64,000 nt of DNA, taken from contig CM033405.1 in the NCBI GenBank assembly GCA_019426215.1, positions 30,348,199 through 30,412,198 on the forward strand, written 5' to 3'. Under the pieces are notes generated by a model, which was given only the letters and a program-made list of their open reading frames with translations, ran no database searches and was not told the DNA's origin. This document shows, in pieces, positions 45,631-62,832 of this stretch (within the stretch, counting starts at the first letter, position 1; the number at the start of each line of letters is the position of its first letter). Both the position numbers and the translations under genes were made by a program. Origin of the DNA: Buddleja alternifolia. Its lineage: Eukaryota > Streptophyta > Magnoliopsida > Lamiales > Scrophulariaceae.

Positions 45631-46233
45631 ATGAGTATTTACTCGATCAGCAACAACATCAATAATGAAAATATATGTCTCGCTGATAGTACAACAACTC
45701 ACACCATCCTCAAAAATAAAAAAAAATACTTCTCTTATTTAGTAATGCAAGAAGCCAATGTTAATACTATATCGGGTAGTGCAAAATTAATTGAAGGCTC
45801 CGGCAGAGCTAATATATTGTTACCCGGAGGAACACAATTTTATATTGATGAAGCCTTATATTCTACTAAGTCTCAAAGAAATTTACTAAGCTTCAAAGAT
45901 ATCCGCCGAAATGGATATCATATTGAGACAACAAGTGATGGCAATATTGAGTATCTTTACATCACTAATACAATATCTGGTAACAAATGTATATTGGAAA
46001 AGTTGCCAGCATTGTCTTCCGGTTTGTACTACACGCATATATCTACTATTGAAACATATGTTATCGTAAACCAGAAGTTTACAAATCAAAATAAGTTTGT
46101 TGTTTGGCATGACCGGTTGGGCCATCCCGGATCAATTATGATGCGAAAGATAATTGAGAATTCATATGGTCATCCATTGAAGAGCCAGCAGATTCTTCAA
46201 TCGAATGATTTCTCATGTGCTGCTTGTTTATAA
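45631..46233 (+). CDS. Copia protease and pre-integrase zinc domain
   Basis: The protease starts near CLADSTTTHTILK (residues about 16-28), with DSTTTH as the active-site loop of this copia lineage. RANILLPGGTQFYIDEALYS and RNLLSFKDIRRNGYHIET follow. The gag-pre-integrase finger is WHDRLGHPGSIMMRKI ending SCAACL (residues 154-200). The stop TAA at 46231-46233 stands where a CAA glutamine is expected, and the frame continues into integrase. The listed start is the first ATG in the open frame. Confidence 0.85.
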   Translation: MSIYSISNNINNENICLADSTTTHTILKNKKKYFSYLVMQEANVNTISGSAKLIEGSGRANILLPGGTQFYIDEALYSTKSQRNLLSFKDIRRNGYHIETTSDGNIEYLYITNTISGNKCILEKLPALSSGLYYTHISTIETYVIVNQKFTNQNKFVVWHDRLGHPGSIMMRKIIENSYGHPLKSQQILQSNDFSCAACL

Positions 46234-46263
46234 GCAAAAATAGGAAGTGAATCTATTACGCTT

Positions 46264-47130
46264 TTGGAACGTATTCAAGGCAATATTTGTGGACCAATAC
46301 ACCCGTCATGTGGACCGTTTAGATATTTTATGGTTTTAATTGATGCATCAACAAGATGGTCACATGTATCTTTGTTATCAACTCGCAACCTGGCGTTTGC
46401 GAGATTGCTTGCTCAATTGATTAGAATACGAGCACATTTTCCTGATTATCCAATGAAGAAGATACGCCTTGATAATGCAGGTGAATTTACTTCCAAAACG
46501 TTCAATGACTATTGTATGTCTTTTGGAATTGATGCTGAACATCCTGTAGCACATGTTCATACACAAAACGGTCTACCAGAATCGTTTATTAAACGTCTAC
46601 AGTTAATTGCAAGACTTTTACTTATGAGATCAAAACTTCCTATTTCTTGTTGGGGACATGCTATTTTGCATGCAGCAGCACTTATTCGTATAAGGCCAAC
46701 AAATTATCATAAATTCTCCCCATTACACTTGGTTTTTGGTCAGGAACCAAATATTTCCCATCTAAAATTTTTTGGATGTGCAGTATATGTTCCAATTGCT
46801 CCACCACAACGCACTAAGATGGGTCCTCAAAAGAAGTTGGGAATATATGTTGGATTCGAGTCTCCATCGATAATAAAATATCTAGAGCCATTGACTGTCG
46901 ATTTATTTACGGCTCGATTTGCTGATTGTCATTTTGATGAATCAGATTTCCCAACATTAGGGGGAGAAAATAAGCAGCTGGAAAAGAAAATTAGTTGGAA
47001 TGAATTATCTTTATATCATCTTGATCCTCGAACAAAACAAAGTGAACTGGAAGTTCAAAAGATAATTCACTTGCAAAGTTTAGCTAACCAACTGCCAGAC
47101 GCATTTACTAACCTAAAAAAAAGTGACTAA
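46264..47130 (+). pseudogene. Copia integrase, first catalytic Asp changed
   Basis: The same frame as the protease, and it has no real start of its own. The core opens IQGNICGPIHPSCGPFRYF. The family has IxGDICGP, so the first catalytic Asp is Asn here (GAT to AAT). The second Asp (IRLDNAGEF) and the Glu (GLPESFIKRL) remain. PTNYHKFSPLHLVFGQEP and GIYVGFESPSI are the usual C-terminal landmarks. A run of eight A at about 47116-47123 shifts the frame, ending the ORF at 47130; the continuing sequence is in the next frame (47123-47620). Confidence 0.88.
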
Positions 47131-47449
47131 GTCACATGTACCAGCTGTTAATGCTCCAGTAAGAATTGTTGTCCCTGAAGGTCAAAGTAATGAGTCTACT
47201 GCACACCTGAAGCGTGGTAGACCTATCGGTTCCAAAGATAGTCATCCTCGAAAAAGAAAAGGAGCTAAGAATCAAGATGGTCTAATCGAGGATAAAATAA
47301 CTCCAGAAGAGTCCCCAGTCATAACTAATATTTCGGTTCCAGAAGAACCTCAGGTACCTGAAACTTGTGAAAATAATGAGATCTCAATAGATTATGTTAT
47401 GAACGGGAAACGATGGAATCGAAATGAAGTCAACGTTGACGATAAATTT

Positions 47450-49268
47450 GCATATGATGTAGCGCTAAATTTGATGAATGATAATGAGGATCAAGAACCA
47501 AAGTCTGTTAATGCATGTCGACAAAGAAATGATTGGCCAAAATGGAAAGACGCAATGAGGGCAGAGTTAAACTCGCTTGAACCAACGAAAAGTTTTTGGA
47601 CCTGTAGTTCGTACACCTGAAGATGTAAAAGTTTTTGGACCTGTAGTCCGTACACCTGAAGGTGTAAAAGTTTTTGGATTGGACCTGTAGTCCGTACACC
47701 TGAAGATGTAAAAGTTTTTGGATCTGTAGTCCGTACACCTGAAGATGTAAAAGTTTTGGACCTGTAGTCCGTACACCTGAAGATGTAAAGTCAGTAGGAT
47801 ACAAATGGGTATTTGTGCGAAAACGAAATGAGAAAAATGAAATTGTAAGATATAAGGCACGTCTTGTTGCCCAAGGGTTTTCGCAACGACCTGGCATAGA
47901 TTGTGAGGAGACTTATTCTCCTGTGGTGGATGCAACTACTTTTCGTTATATAATAAGTCTGGCAGTGCATGAAAAACTTGATTTGCGTCTAATGGATGTT
48001 ATTACAGCCTATTTGTATGGCTCGCTTGATAATGATATATATATGAAAATCCCTGAAGGATTTAATATGCCTGAAGCATATAAATCAAGTTATCGAGAAC
48101 ATTATTCAATTAAATTAAGTAAGTCATTGTATGGACTGAAACAATCTGGATGAATGTGGTATAATTGTCTCAGTGAATATTTGTTGAAGGAAGGATATAA
48201 GAATGATCAAATTTGTCCTTGTATTTTCATGAAAAGATCTGGAAATGAGTTTGTTATAATTACAGTTTATGTTGACGATTTGAATATCGTTGGAACTCCT
48301 GAAGAGATTTCAAAAAATGTTAATTTCTTAAAGAAAGAATTTGAGATGAAAGATCTTGGAAGAACAAAATTTTGCCTTGGACTACGAATTGAATATTTAA
48401 AGAACGGAATTTTTATATATCAAGACGCTTATATATCAAAGGTGCTAAAGCGTTTCTACATGGATAAATCACATCCATTGAGCACCCTGATGGTCGTAAG
48501 GTCACTAGATGTGAACAAAGATCCTTTTCGACCTCGAGAAAGTGATGAAGAACTACTTGGTCCTGAAGTACCATATCTAAGTGCAATCGGTGCACTAATG
48601 TATCTTGCTTGTCATACTCGACCTGATATAACATTCGCTGTTAATCTATTAGCAAGATATAGTTCTTTTCCTACACGAAGGCATTGGAATAGGGTTAAAC
48701 AGGTACTCCGCTACCTTAGAGGAACAATCGATATGGTCTTGTTTTATTCAAATGTACCCAAATCCGAATTGGTTGGATATGCAGATGCTGGATATATGTC
48801 TGATCCTCATAATGGTCGTTCACAAACAGACTATTTATTTACATGTGGTGGCACAACCATTTCATGGCGGTCTATGAAACAAACCATATCGGCCACATCA
48901 TCTAATCATGCAGAATCTTAGCTATTCACGAGGCGAGTCGAGAATGTGTTTGGTTAAGATCTATAATTAAACATATTCGAGGGACTTGTGGTTTATCTTT
49001 TGGAAAAATGATCCCGACGATCTTATATGAAGATAATTCCGCATGTATCGCACAATTGAAAGAAGGGTACATTAAAGGAGATAGAACAATGCATATTTCA
49101 CCAAAGTTCTTTTTCACTCACGATCTTCAGAAGAATGGTGATATCAATGTTCAACAAATCCGTTCCAGAGATAATCTTGCTGATTTGTTCACCAAGGCAC
49201 TTCCCACAGCAACATTTGAAAAGCTAGTCTACAATATTGGTGTGCGTAGACTTAAAGATCTTGACTGA
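47450..49268 (+). pseudogene. Copia reverse transcriptase and RNase H
   Basis: RT starts near FAYDVALNLMNDNEDQEPKS and WPKWKDAMRAELNSL, then meets the minisatellite at 47588-47790. It continues YKARLVAQGFSQRPGIDCEE, LMDVITAYLYGSLD, SKSLYGLKQSG, stop TGA (48151-48153), MWYNCLSEYLLKEGY and the catalytic YVDDLNIVGTPEE. RNase H has GYADAGYMSDP, ATSSNHAE, then a one-base loss near 48915, and resumes YEDNSACIAQLKEG in another frame, finishing LADLFTKALPTATFEKLV to 49268. All catalytic acidic residues of RT and RNase H are present. Confidence 0.9.
47588..47790 (+). repeat. Coding minisatellite within copia RT
   Basis: Five copies of a 40-47-bp unit, core GTTTTTGGACCTGTAGTCCG then TACACCTGAAGATGTAAA. 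They encode a repeated VFGPVVRTPEDVK segment that occurs once in a normal element. Some copies lost or gained one to a few bases, which destroys the frame. Confidence 0.9.
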
Positions 49269-49479
49269 TATTGTCATGAGGGGGAGATAATACGCGCTGC
49301 ACTCTTTTTCCCTTAACCAAGGTTTTTTCCACTGGGTTTTCCTGGTAAGGTTTTTTAATGAGGCAGCATCTGATTGCGTATTGAAAGAATTATGTACTCT
49401 TTTTTCTTCACTAGGTTTTTATCCCACAGGGTTTTTCCTAATAAGGTTTTAACGAGGCATATTCTTAAGTGATGGACAT

Positions 49480-49769
49480 CCAAGGGGGAGTGTTATGAAT
49501 AATTCATTAAGTGGATGTCCATAAAACTCCAATACATAATTTAGTGGATTCACCTACAACTCCAATATCTCATTTAGTGGATTCACCTACAATTCCATTA
49601 CCTCATTTTGTAATCAATATTTGATCTTGTTTTGTGCCTATAAATAAGCTTTGCTATTGTATTGAGAAATACACCAAAATCAAAGAAAGAATTCTCTTCT
49701 TAATTCTCTAGTCTCTCTACTTTAAAATATTTGTATATATTTCATAATATTTGGGGTTATTTCATAACA
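49480..49769 (+). repeat. Polypurine tract and 3' LTR of the copia element
   Basis: CCAAGGGGGAG (49480-49490) abuts the LTR 49491-49769, TGTTATG..CATAACA, followed by GTTCA at 49770-49774. Confidence 0.92.
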
Positions 49770-49774
49770 GTTCA

Positions 49775-52352
49775 AATATTTTTTTTTTTTCAATTAAATG
49801 CTTAGTCATTATTTTCGACCATGGGAGATGTGTAGTTCCAAGAAAATCACGAGTCCTTGTATGGTCCAACCAACATTAACCTAGTCACGTGAACTAGTAT
49901 AAGGGAATTGATAGAGGCACTCCACTTTTATTGAAATTTTACCACATTGACAAAAATTGTCCTTTAGTCTGTTAAAGTAATTCTTATTATTTTCTTTGAC
50001 AATCTCGTTTTATACTATTTTTCTAACTAAATGTAGAATAAGTATTCAAAATTTGATAATTTTAAAATTTAAAAGTGATGTATAACTACCGTACATAATA
50101 AGTACAAAAAATTATATATATGAGTAAAACTTTTACTTATTTATTTGGACCAAATTAGGATAAATGTTTTTGTCTTTTGGATAAAATTGACAATTATTTT
50201 TTTATTAAATTTAACAAAAATAAAATTAGCTATTATTGTAGGTGGACATATTGAATTCATCAAGACTAACTCGTTATAATATGATCTGATGATTATTTTT
50301 ACTTTTTGGTAGTTTTTAGGCCTATGATGTTATATTAATTTTCAATATTCAAAAAAGAAATTTTGATATTTACTATAGATCAAAGAGCAACACATATTAT
50401 TTAACGAGTTCTATAAAATCATAACGAGATTTGAATATCCATGGCAAGATGATTAGTCTTAATTATTGCACTGATGAAAAGTAGGTTTTTTTTATTTCTA
50501 AAAAGATGCTTGAGAAAAAAAGTTATTTCGTATTATTTTCGCAAAAAAAGAATTAAAAAAATTCTTTAAAGTTTATTTAGAATGAATAATTCAGTTCACC
50601 TTTTAATATTAATAAGATTATATATGATACATTGAGGGGTATTATTGTCAACTTAATAAATTGAAAAAGGATGTAGAGTGCCTTTATTTAAATGTGAAAT
50701 GTCTTTATCAACTCCTTAATATAATTATCACAGACTATAGCGTTCTTGAATGTCCTTAAGAGTTATCTCTAAATAAATTAAAATTGTATTGGATAGTGGA
50801 ATTTTAATCTAGTTACATGAATCATTATAATTATCATTATCACCGACTCTAGAGCCCTTAACATCCTAATAATTATCTCTAAATAGATTTAAATTGTATT
50901 GGATAGTGGAATTTCTGTACTTATCACAAAAGCTATAGTTGATAAGTAATATGTTTTTCTTTTACTTTTTCAATTTTCATTATTGCTAAATCCTCGTGTT
51001 TCAAGTTTCAACCATGAAAAAGGTGTTCTGCCGTGTAAAATCACAAATGTTTGTATACATTGAATCCAACATGAATCTCATTGCATTGCATGAATGATTG
51101 CAACCATGCATTATTCATTAATTTCTTCGAATTAGTTGGACAGGACAACTGACAATTAATTGCAAAGGAAACGAAACGTTTTCTCATATTTCCTTAAGTT
51201 TCTAGACCAATCACGTTTATCATGGCAAATTTCAAATAAACAAGTCATTAAACTCACCTAAAACGTTGTCTCATATTTCCTCAAGTTTCTTGACTAATCA
51301 CGTTTATCATGGCAAATTTCAAATAATCATGTTATTTAAACTCACCCAAAATGTCCAGTGTTATCATCTTCCACTTTAATGTAAAAGGTCTTGAGTTCTA
51401 TCCCAAGTTGTGACCTTGCACTTTTTATTTGGACTCTTATAGAGTCTGTGTGATCCAAGATTAAAAAACTATCGTTCTGAATTTATCGATTCAAGGTATC
51501 CCCCTTCATCTGAAATGAAAAAGAAAAAAGCTATACTCTAGATTACATTGTTCATCCTGACAGATAGAGGTAAACTGTTTCCGAGCTTGTTTGAAGTCTA
51601 AACTAGTCGAACTTGAACAAACTATAAAACAAATCTAGAATCTAACAAATCGAGCGAAGCTTGATCTGATATCAATCTCTCAATTTTAGTTTATCGAAGT
51701 GTGAGGTTTAATAACATCATTCTTGAATACCATTTCGCATAACTTGATTCGTTTTCAGCTCCTAATACTTCTATTAAACTTAGTTCACATCAATCCAGAG
51801 GAATCAGCTATAGTTACCACTTACCAGCCTGTTCATAAACATTCAACTCCAGTTCTAGAGATGCTCCATATGAAATCTTCACAGCAAAAGATAAATTCTA
51901 CAAATAAATCTCACACAATTACTTCATAAAAAAAATGGGAATTGCTATATAACACCCCAGTAATTGTTGATTGGAACTGAAACAAGAAATATCTTTAGCA
52001 CATTCTCAAATAAATGCTGAAAATGGAGAAAACAAAAGGACAAACAATGTGCATGGAAAATTTAAATTTTTGCCTATCGAAGAAAAGGCACTGGAGAGGC
52101 AAAAATGAAATATATATTTGAAAAACTGTTCTTCAAGAGACAACTATAAAGGTAAACAAAAGGTATAAATTATGGAATGAGAAAGATGAGCTAGATATTC
52201 ATATCTTGGTCAAACTCAACATATAAATCTATCGATTATCCGTTCACAACAATATACGAATTGGAATCTCAACACAAGCCATACCAGTAACAGTCAGATT
52301 TTCTTAGATCAGCTTTGACAACGACACATCCATCTCATACTCGTCCAAAGAT
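49775..52352. other. Intergenic, AT-rich, two local duplications
   Basis: No gene is seen. An 87-bp tandem duplication is at 51174-51260/51261-51347 (TTTCTCATATTTCC and ATCACGTTTATCATGGCAAA). A second, diverged pair of about 117 bp at about 50690-50805/50810-50925 shares TTATCTCTAAATA and ATTGTATTGGATAGTGGAAT. The ARL1 3' UTR should lie at its right end. Confidence 0.45.
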
Positions 52353-57547
<5,195 letters not shown>

Positions 57548-57803
57548 GGGAAAATTACACACCGACCCCCTCGCTTATAGTAATCAACAAAAACCGCCCT
57601 AACTTATTTAAAATTATCAACACACGTCTTTAAAGCGTCTATTTATAAAGTTTACTGGGTGTAAATTTGTAGGAATTTTTAAATGCATAGGGGTGTAATG
57701 GTGAGAAATGGCTTAACATGAGGGGGACTTTATATAATTTTAAAAAAAGTGAGGGGGTTATTGGTAATTAATTGATAAGTTGGGGTCTGTGTGTAGTTTT
57801 TCC
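57548..57803. mobile_element. Mutator-like MITE upstream of ARL1
   Basis: 256 bp. The start GGGAAAATTACACACCGACC and end GGTCTGTGTGTAGTTTTTCC are inverted repeats. The 9-bp flanks TAAGAAATT (57539-57547) and TAAAAAATT (57804-57812) agree at 8 of 9. There is no ORF. Confidence 0.8.
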
Positions 57804-58079
57804 TAAAAAATTCCACTTTTCCACCCGAGCTGCCCGATTTGACTAGTACGTCGGGCTGGTTTGGCCTGATAGCTCGGGTTGGTTTGGAACTCGACAAACT
57901 CGACACTCATCATCTTGATTGGGCTTTTTTGAATTGTAAAACGCTTCGATTTAATATTTATCCTAAAAAAATCAATTCTGAATCACTCCATGCAGGTGCT
58001 ACCTTAGTTGAACTTAGATTAAGCTCGACTATCGTACATATAGATTGAAACATATGGTGCATTTCGTGTTTTACATGTT

Positions 58080-58660
58080 TTACATGCTTAGCAAAAGTAA
58101 ATTTCGGTTCCCCCATTCTATCGCCTTCTTCTCGAGAAATTCAAAATCAGCCTTTTCAGCCTGTTATTAAATACATGTCAAGCACTCGAATGGAGGGAAA
58201 CACAAAATAGACAAGAACAGAAGTTTTGTAAAATGAAGAGTTATCTAACCTCTATTTGGGCCTCAAGCTTGGAGTCAAAACTTTGATACCTCTTACGAAC
58301 AAGCACGCCCAACGATCCATCCTGTTTGAACACAAAGAAATACCTCTTTTTATTAACAAAAACAAGTCTTTTTTTTTTTGACGAAAAAAACAAGTCTTAT
58401 TTACTTTTTATATTTTCTCATTTACTTCTTCTGAACGGTTAGATTCGCATAGTGATGTTTCATATTCTCATCCAACGACCATAAACACACTCTGATAGCA
58501 TGAAATTTCTCGAGAAAATATATGAAAGGGAGATAAATATAACCTCAATCAGCTTCGCAGCATTTTGGAGTCCACGGGCTAGAGTGTCCATACCAGCAAC
58601 ATGAGCAATGAACAGATCTTCAACGACTGTGCTCTCCCTTCGCCTATTATATTCGAACAT
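58080..58660 (-). pseudogene. Xylose isomerase C-terminal gene fragment
   Basis: Plant xylose isomerase interconverts D-xylose and D-xylulose. Three exon-like blocks on minus have correct splice signals. Block a is about 58643-58544 and gives RRESTVVEDLFIAHVAGMDT then LARGLQNAAKLIE. Block b, 58321-58250, gives DGSLGVLVRKRYQSFDSKLE. Block c, 58160-58080, gives AEKADFEFLEKKAIEWG. Together these match the last about 75 residues of the enzyme. In block c a missing base after the tryptophan shifts the expected GEPK sequence, and the frame ends at TAA 58080-58082. No upstream exons coding the barrel or the metal sites are found to the right. I infer a duplicated or truncated gene fragment; an intact paralogue elsewhere is likely. 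Confidence 0.78.
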
Positions 58661-59689
58661 GCATGAACATATTGCGCAAAATAATTAATAGTTGCAATAT
58701 ATCACAGTAATGCTTCAAGATTCTATCCGTGCTGTTTTGAAGGATGTTATTAGCCTCGATTACATTGTTCAAAATACAGAAACGAATTTGTTTCTTGCAT
58801 TGTAAAGGAAAAAGAGCAAGATGATTACATGCACACCCTCTCACTTATTGGGTAGTTACCACGAGCACACGAGCTTTTGCAAATTATCAAGATACCCCCT
58901 GTCACATCCATAGACATGTTTAGACGAAAATATGGGCTCTAAGAGAAATCTTTTTGAATCCTCCTTTCGCTGGATATATATTAGTCCGAGTAGCCGAAGC
59001 GTAGGGTCTCAATTGATAACATATTTGAGCTGAGTCCGGTTACCTTTCAACGAGGAAATTACAATGGTCAAAGTAGACAATTGGGACCGAAGTGAAATAG
59101 AGAATGTGTTTACACAATCAAACCCATTTGGCCCAACCAAGTTTGACCTGCCCAAAACATAGTGTCATCCACAGAAAGCAATTGCTTTTGTTTGATCTTT
59201 TTTGTCCAAGCACAATTGCTAATTCCTACACGTTGCACTGTGAGTGTGAACTAGAAATTAATGCTAGTAGGGGTGTACATAAATCCGCCCAATCCGCTCA
59301 AATCGACCCGATCAGCTCAAAAACCGTCGATTTGAAATAATTAAATAATTGTGGCAGATTGAAAATATTGCAATCCGCCGCTTTCGAGTCGGGTGGTGGC
59401 TTTAATAATGGCTACCTGCCTAATCCGCAACCCGACCACTAATTATATGTTATAAGTATATGTATATATAGTTAAAGATTGGCCCTAAATTTTTAAAACT
59501 ATAAGTGCATATTTATAAACTCTTTGGTAAGTACAAATATATAAACTCTAATAAGAGTGGTATTATTCATATTTATGTAACACTTTGTTTTTAATTTGAG
59601 CAAACAAATTGGTTCATTTGAATATTTGTTTATACTTGATTTGAACGAAAGTTTTATACGTAGATGTATATTTTGATAATAAACTTCTT
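58661..59689. other. Intergenic with repeat fragments
   Basis: 58826-58925 is a truncated relative of the repeat in ARL1 intron 7. 59270-59450 has TAGGGGTGTACATAAATCCG and mirrored CCGC/GCGG words typical of short plant inverted-repeat elements. No gene is seen. Confidence 0.4.
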
Positions 59690-60900
59690 AATTGATAAGT
59701 GGACTATGAAAGTCAACTTAGCCAACTTACATGCTCTAGGCGTGTGAAATGAAGAAGATGGGCTCAAGGAATTAATTAATTCCAAGCTCATCGCCTTATT
59801 TAAATACATACTCCTAATTAATCAAAATGATTCCAACACTTTACAACTCAAGAGAAGAGAAAAACCTCTCCCCTCCTCTACCCTAGTCGTCGGCCTCCAC
59901 ACGCCAAGAGGAAGTGGATTTTTCTTCAAATTTTTTTCAGCGTGATATCTAGAGGCAGGAACCCATGGTTGCTGCTGTTACGGTACATCAAGAATTTAAA
60001 TGATACTAAAAGGTTAGTATATTGATGTAATTCGATTTACATCTTTTGTTCTAAAAATCATTAAACCCCAAAAAGTGATCTGCTTATGAATCCGAATACG
60101 TTTTACTTTTCATTGTGTATACACTAGGATTCACAACACTCATTGCCATAGACGGTGTTAAAATGATTTGGTCTGTAATTATCTTTCATTATATTAGAGG
60201 CTCTTGCGCGAGGTAGTTCGTACATCGTATTGACAAGGGGTTTGAGAGACATATTGTCCCAAGCTTCCCTCTCCCTAGTGCTGCGTGTTTTCAGGACAAA
60301 ATCATAAGGCTCTTTCGAAAGGATAATACCTCACACAAAGGCCTCTGAGATGCAGGAAGTGTAGACCACATTATTTTGGCGCAGTTTGTGGGAACAATAT
60401 CATGTGCCTTCCCGGAGCCCCTCGTCTGAGAGGAAGATAATGAGTATGTGCTACCAATGTCCCACATGTTGTGAATCCTGGTTCATGCGCAGCAGAAACG
60501 AAAAACATATCCAGATTAACAATCAGATCATTTTTGGATTTTAATGATTTTGTTATTTTTGAAAAATATGAAAAGATGAAGTCAAATTTAATCTAGTTAC
60601 TAACCTTTTGATAGAATCCAATTCTTGATTTATTGAGTAGCAGCAATTGTACAACTTCTGTCTCTAGATATCACACAGGAAGAAGCTTGAAGAAAAATCC
60701 ACCACTTTTGGCTTCCTAGAGGCCAACAACTACACAAAGGGGAGGAGAGAATTTTTTTTTTTTCCTCTTCTTCTTTTTTTGCTGTCAGTTAATTGTAAAA
60801 GTCTTGGATTTTTCACCTAGGTAGTTAGGTATATATATAAGGAGTGATGGACTTGGAATTAATTAATTTCTTGAATCTATCAATAGCCATTCTCGGATGA
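59690..60900. repeat. Gypsy LTR remnants forming a ~400-bp inverted repeat
   Basis: The left arm (about 59740-60150) is the reverse complement, with gaps, of about 60465-60895. Shared words include GTGGATTTTTCTTCAA, GATATCTAGAG, AAAAGGTTAGTA and GGATTCACAACA. A degenerate primer site TTTGGCGCAGTTTGTGGGAAC at 60391-60411 resembles that of the intact gypsy element (4707-4726), so the left part is probably an LTR ending near 60389. The right arm would be a second LTR piece in opposite orientation. No coding sequence. Confidence 0.6.
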
Positions 60901-62832
60901 TTCTTGGTGCTCTTGGGACTTGGGGTTCTCGGGATGATGTACATCTTTCCCTTATGTATATGTTCACATGGGGTCCATGTGTCTATTCATCCTAAATGGA
61001 GTTTAGAACCTGGAGTCTCGGGAATCACCAAGTACCACCCTCATTCTCAAGTTTTCAAGTATTTGATGTGATGGGGAAGTTATGAGTGGTTTTTAGGGAG
61101 TTTAAGGACTTTTTAGTTCAACTTATCCAGTGCAAATCATGATAACAATAGCCATTCATTAAAAAGAACTCAACATTATTTAAACATCAAAAACATGCTA
61201 GGAATACTGATTAAGATATACGCCAAACTATAATAACACTAATAAATCAAAACCGTCAATCATATCAATGTTGTTATCACTAAGATTCTGGAAGAGAAGA
61301 CAGATAATTCGGGAAAAATGAAATACCATCAACCTTCACCAATAATAAAGTTTTCATAGCACGAAAGTGCTACAAAGTTATTACACCTAACATGATATTG
61401 TCATTTTAATAGCACAGTACTCCACTTGTCCATTATTTTAAAATGCCTTAAGCTGCACCTGAATTATCAAAAACAGAAAAAAAAAAAAAAAAAAAGTCAT
61501 AACTTGAGTCTACCTCTAATTGATCAAAGCCAATACCTACCGACATAACATAACATGAAGTTCAAAATTCAAAATTGAGTTTTCTATTTAATTTTTTTTA
61601 AAAATCCTATATAAATAACTTCGTCAAATATAATGAAGTACCAACACTCTAGGCCTATTTCTAAGTCAATTCAGACACTTTCTTCACTGAATTCTTAATC
61701 AGTACAACTAGATAAAGATGCATTAGAAGTGTTAACTGAAGAATATCATAAGCCTTATAACAAATTCCCTTATGCCTCCTTGTTGGATACCTGAAAACCA
61801 AATTTATACTTTATCGGCTTTGATTGCACAACAAGAGGTAGAAGATACTTGAAATTAGAAATTAGAAATTAAATTTTCTTTTACTTGAGAAGAATTATGT
61901 AACCATAAAGGAGGATGAGACTGACTCCTCTGATGTTATAAAATAGATCAAGATAGTGATATTGATAACCAAAAGTGATTTATGTTGCAGGTCATGTAAA
62001 ATTGTCAAATGGATTTGCATCCTAACCAGTGGACCATAAAGAGGAGACAAAAAGAGCTGATTGTTAAGTAACTAAGGAATAATTCATAAGATCTTCAATA
62101 ATAGCTCCATTTGTCTGGATAAAGTACAATAACACCTTCATAATTTCTTGTTTTGTGTTATATTATTGAAAGTAGAAACATTAATTACATTGTTGATCCA
62201 GACTTAACACCTTGAGGTTCTGTTTTCATGTTTTATTTTCTGATACACAAACAACCAAGCATTGGTGCTTATTCACACAACAATATATATTTTAGCAATA
62301 TTAACTCAATGTCCAAGAACCAAAAATAAGTTAGGAACTAGAATATGTCTAAATACACTAAGAAACTACCATATTTTAAGCTCTCGATACAACCAAGATA
62401 TATTGCAACATAAAGTCTTATACCATATTGGAATACGGAAGCAGAGGCTAAAGGAAGGATTATCAGGTTGCGAAAATTACATCTGCATACCTGATTTGTG
62501 AAGATTCAGTAGAACCATATGATTTGAAAATTTCCACCCACATCAACTGTAAGTTTGTAACTCATACCTCAGATTTCCAGAAGCATCAAACAGGAGAGAA
62601 TAACATCTAGCGCATGTTAAACTGGCATCATTTCTCACAATGTGAAATGTTGAGCCACGAGTTGGAGCCCATATTTTCATCTGACCTTGTTCCAAGAAAT
62701 CAGGTAAACAGGTGGATTACACCATTCTATGGTTCACCAGTAATTCCCAAAATGGACAAAGGAATAAAAAGAAAAATGCACATCACACACATATCTACAG
62801 CATAACATTTGAGGATGTACCAGAGGAATTTT
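60901..62832. other. Intergenic, no gene seen
   Basis: A-rich tract at 61471-61494. No domains are recognised in the short open frames. The right end probably holds the 3' UTR of the WD40 gene. Confidence 0.4.

Larger units (their letters stand above)
44143..49769 (+). mobile_element. Ty1/copia LTR retrotransposon, 5.6 kb, defective
   Basis: LTRs of 279 bp (44143-44421, 49491-49769) are flanked by GTTCA (44138-44142, 49770-49774). By hand count they differ at only 4 positions, so insertion is recent relative to the gypsy element. The order gag, protease, integrase, RT, RNase H is that of copia. Gag is mostly deleted. There are in-frame stops at 46231-46233 and 48151-48153, frameshifts near 47120 and 48915, and a coding minisatellite in RT. 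Integrase has lost its first catalytic aspartate. It could move only with help in trans, as the LTRs, primer site and polypurine tract are intact. Confidence 0.95.

Noticed and set aside
47588..47790. CRISPR-like regular repeat pattern
   Set aside because: Repeats are contiguous, without unique spacers, and encode part of copia RT; plant nuclear DNA.
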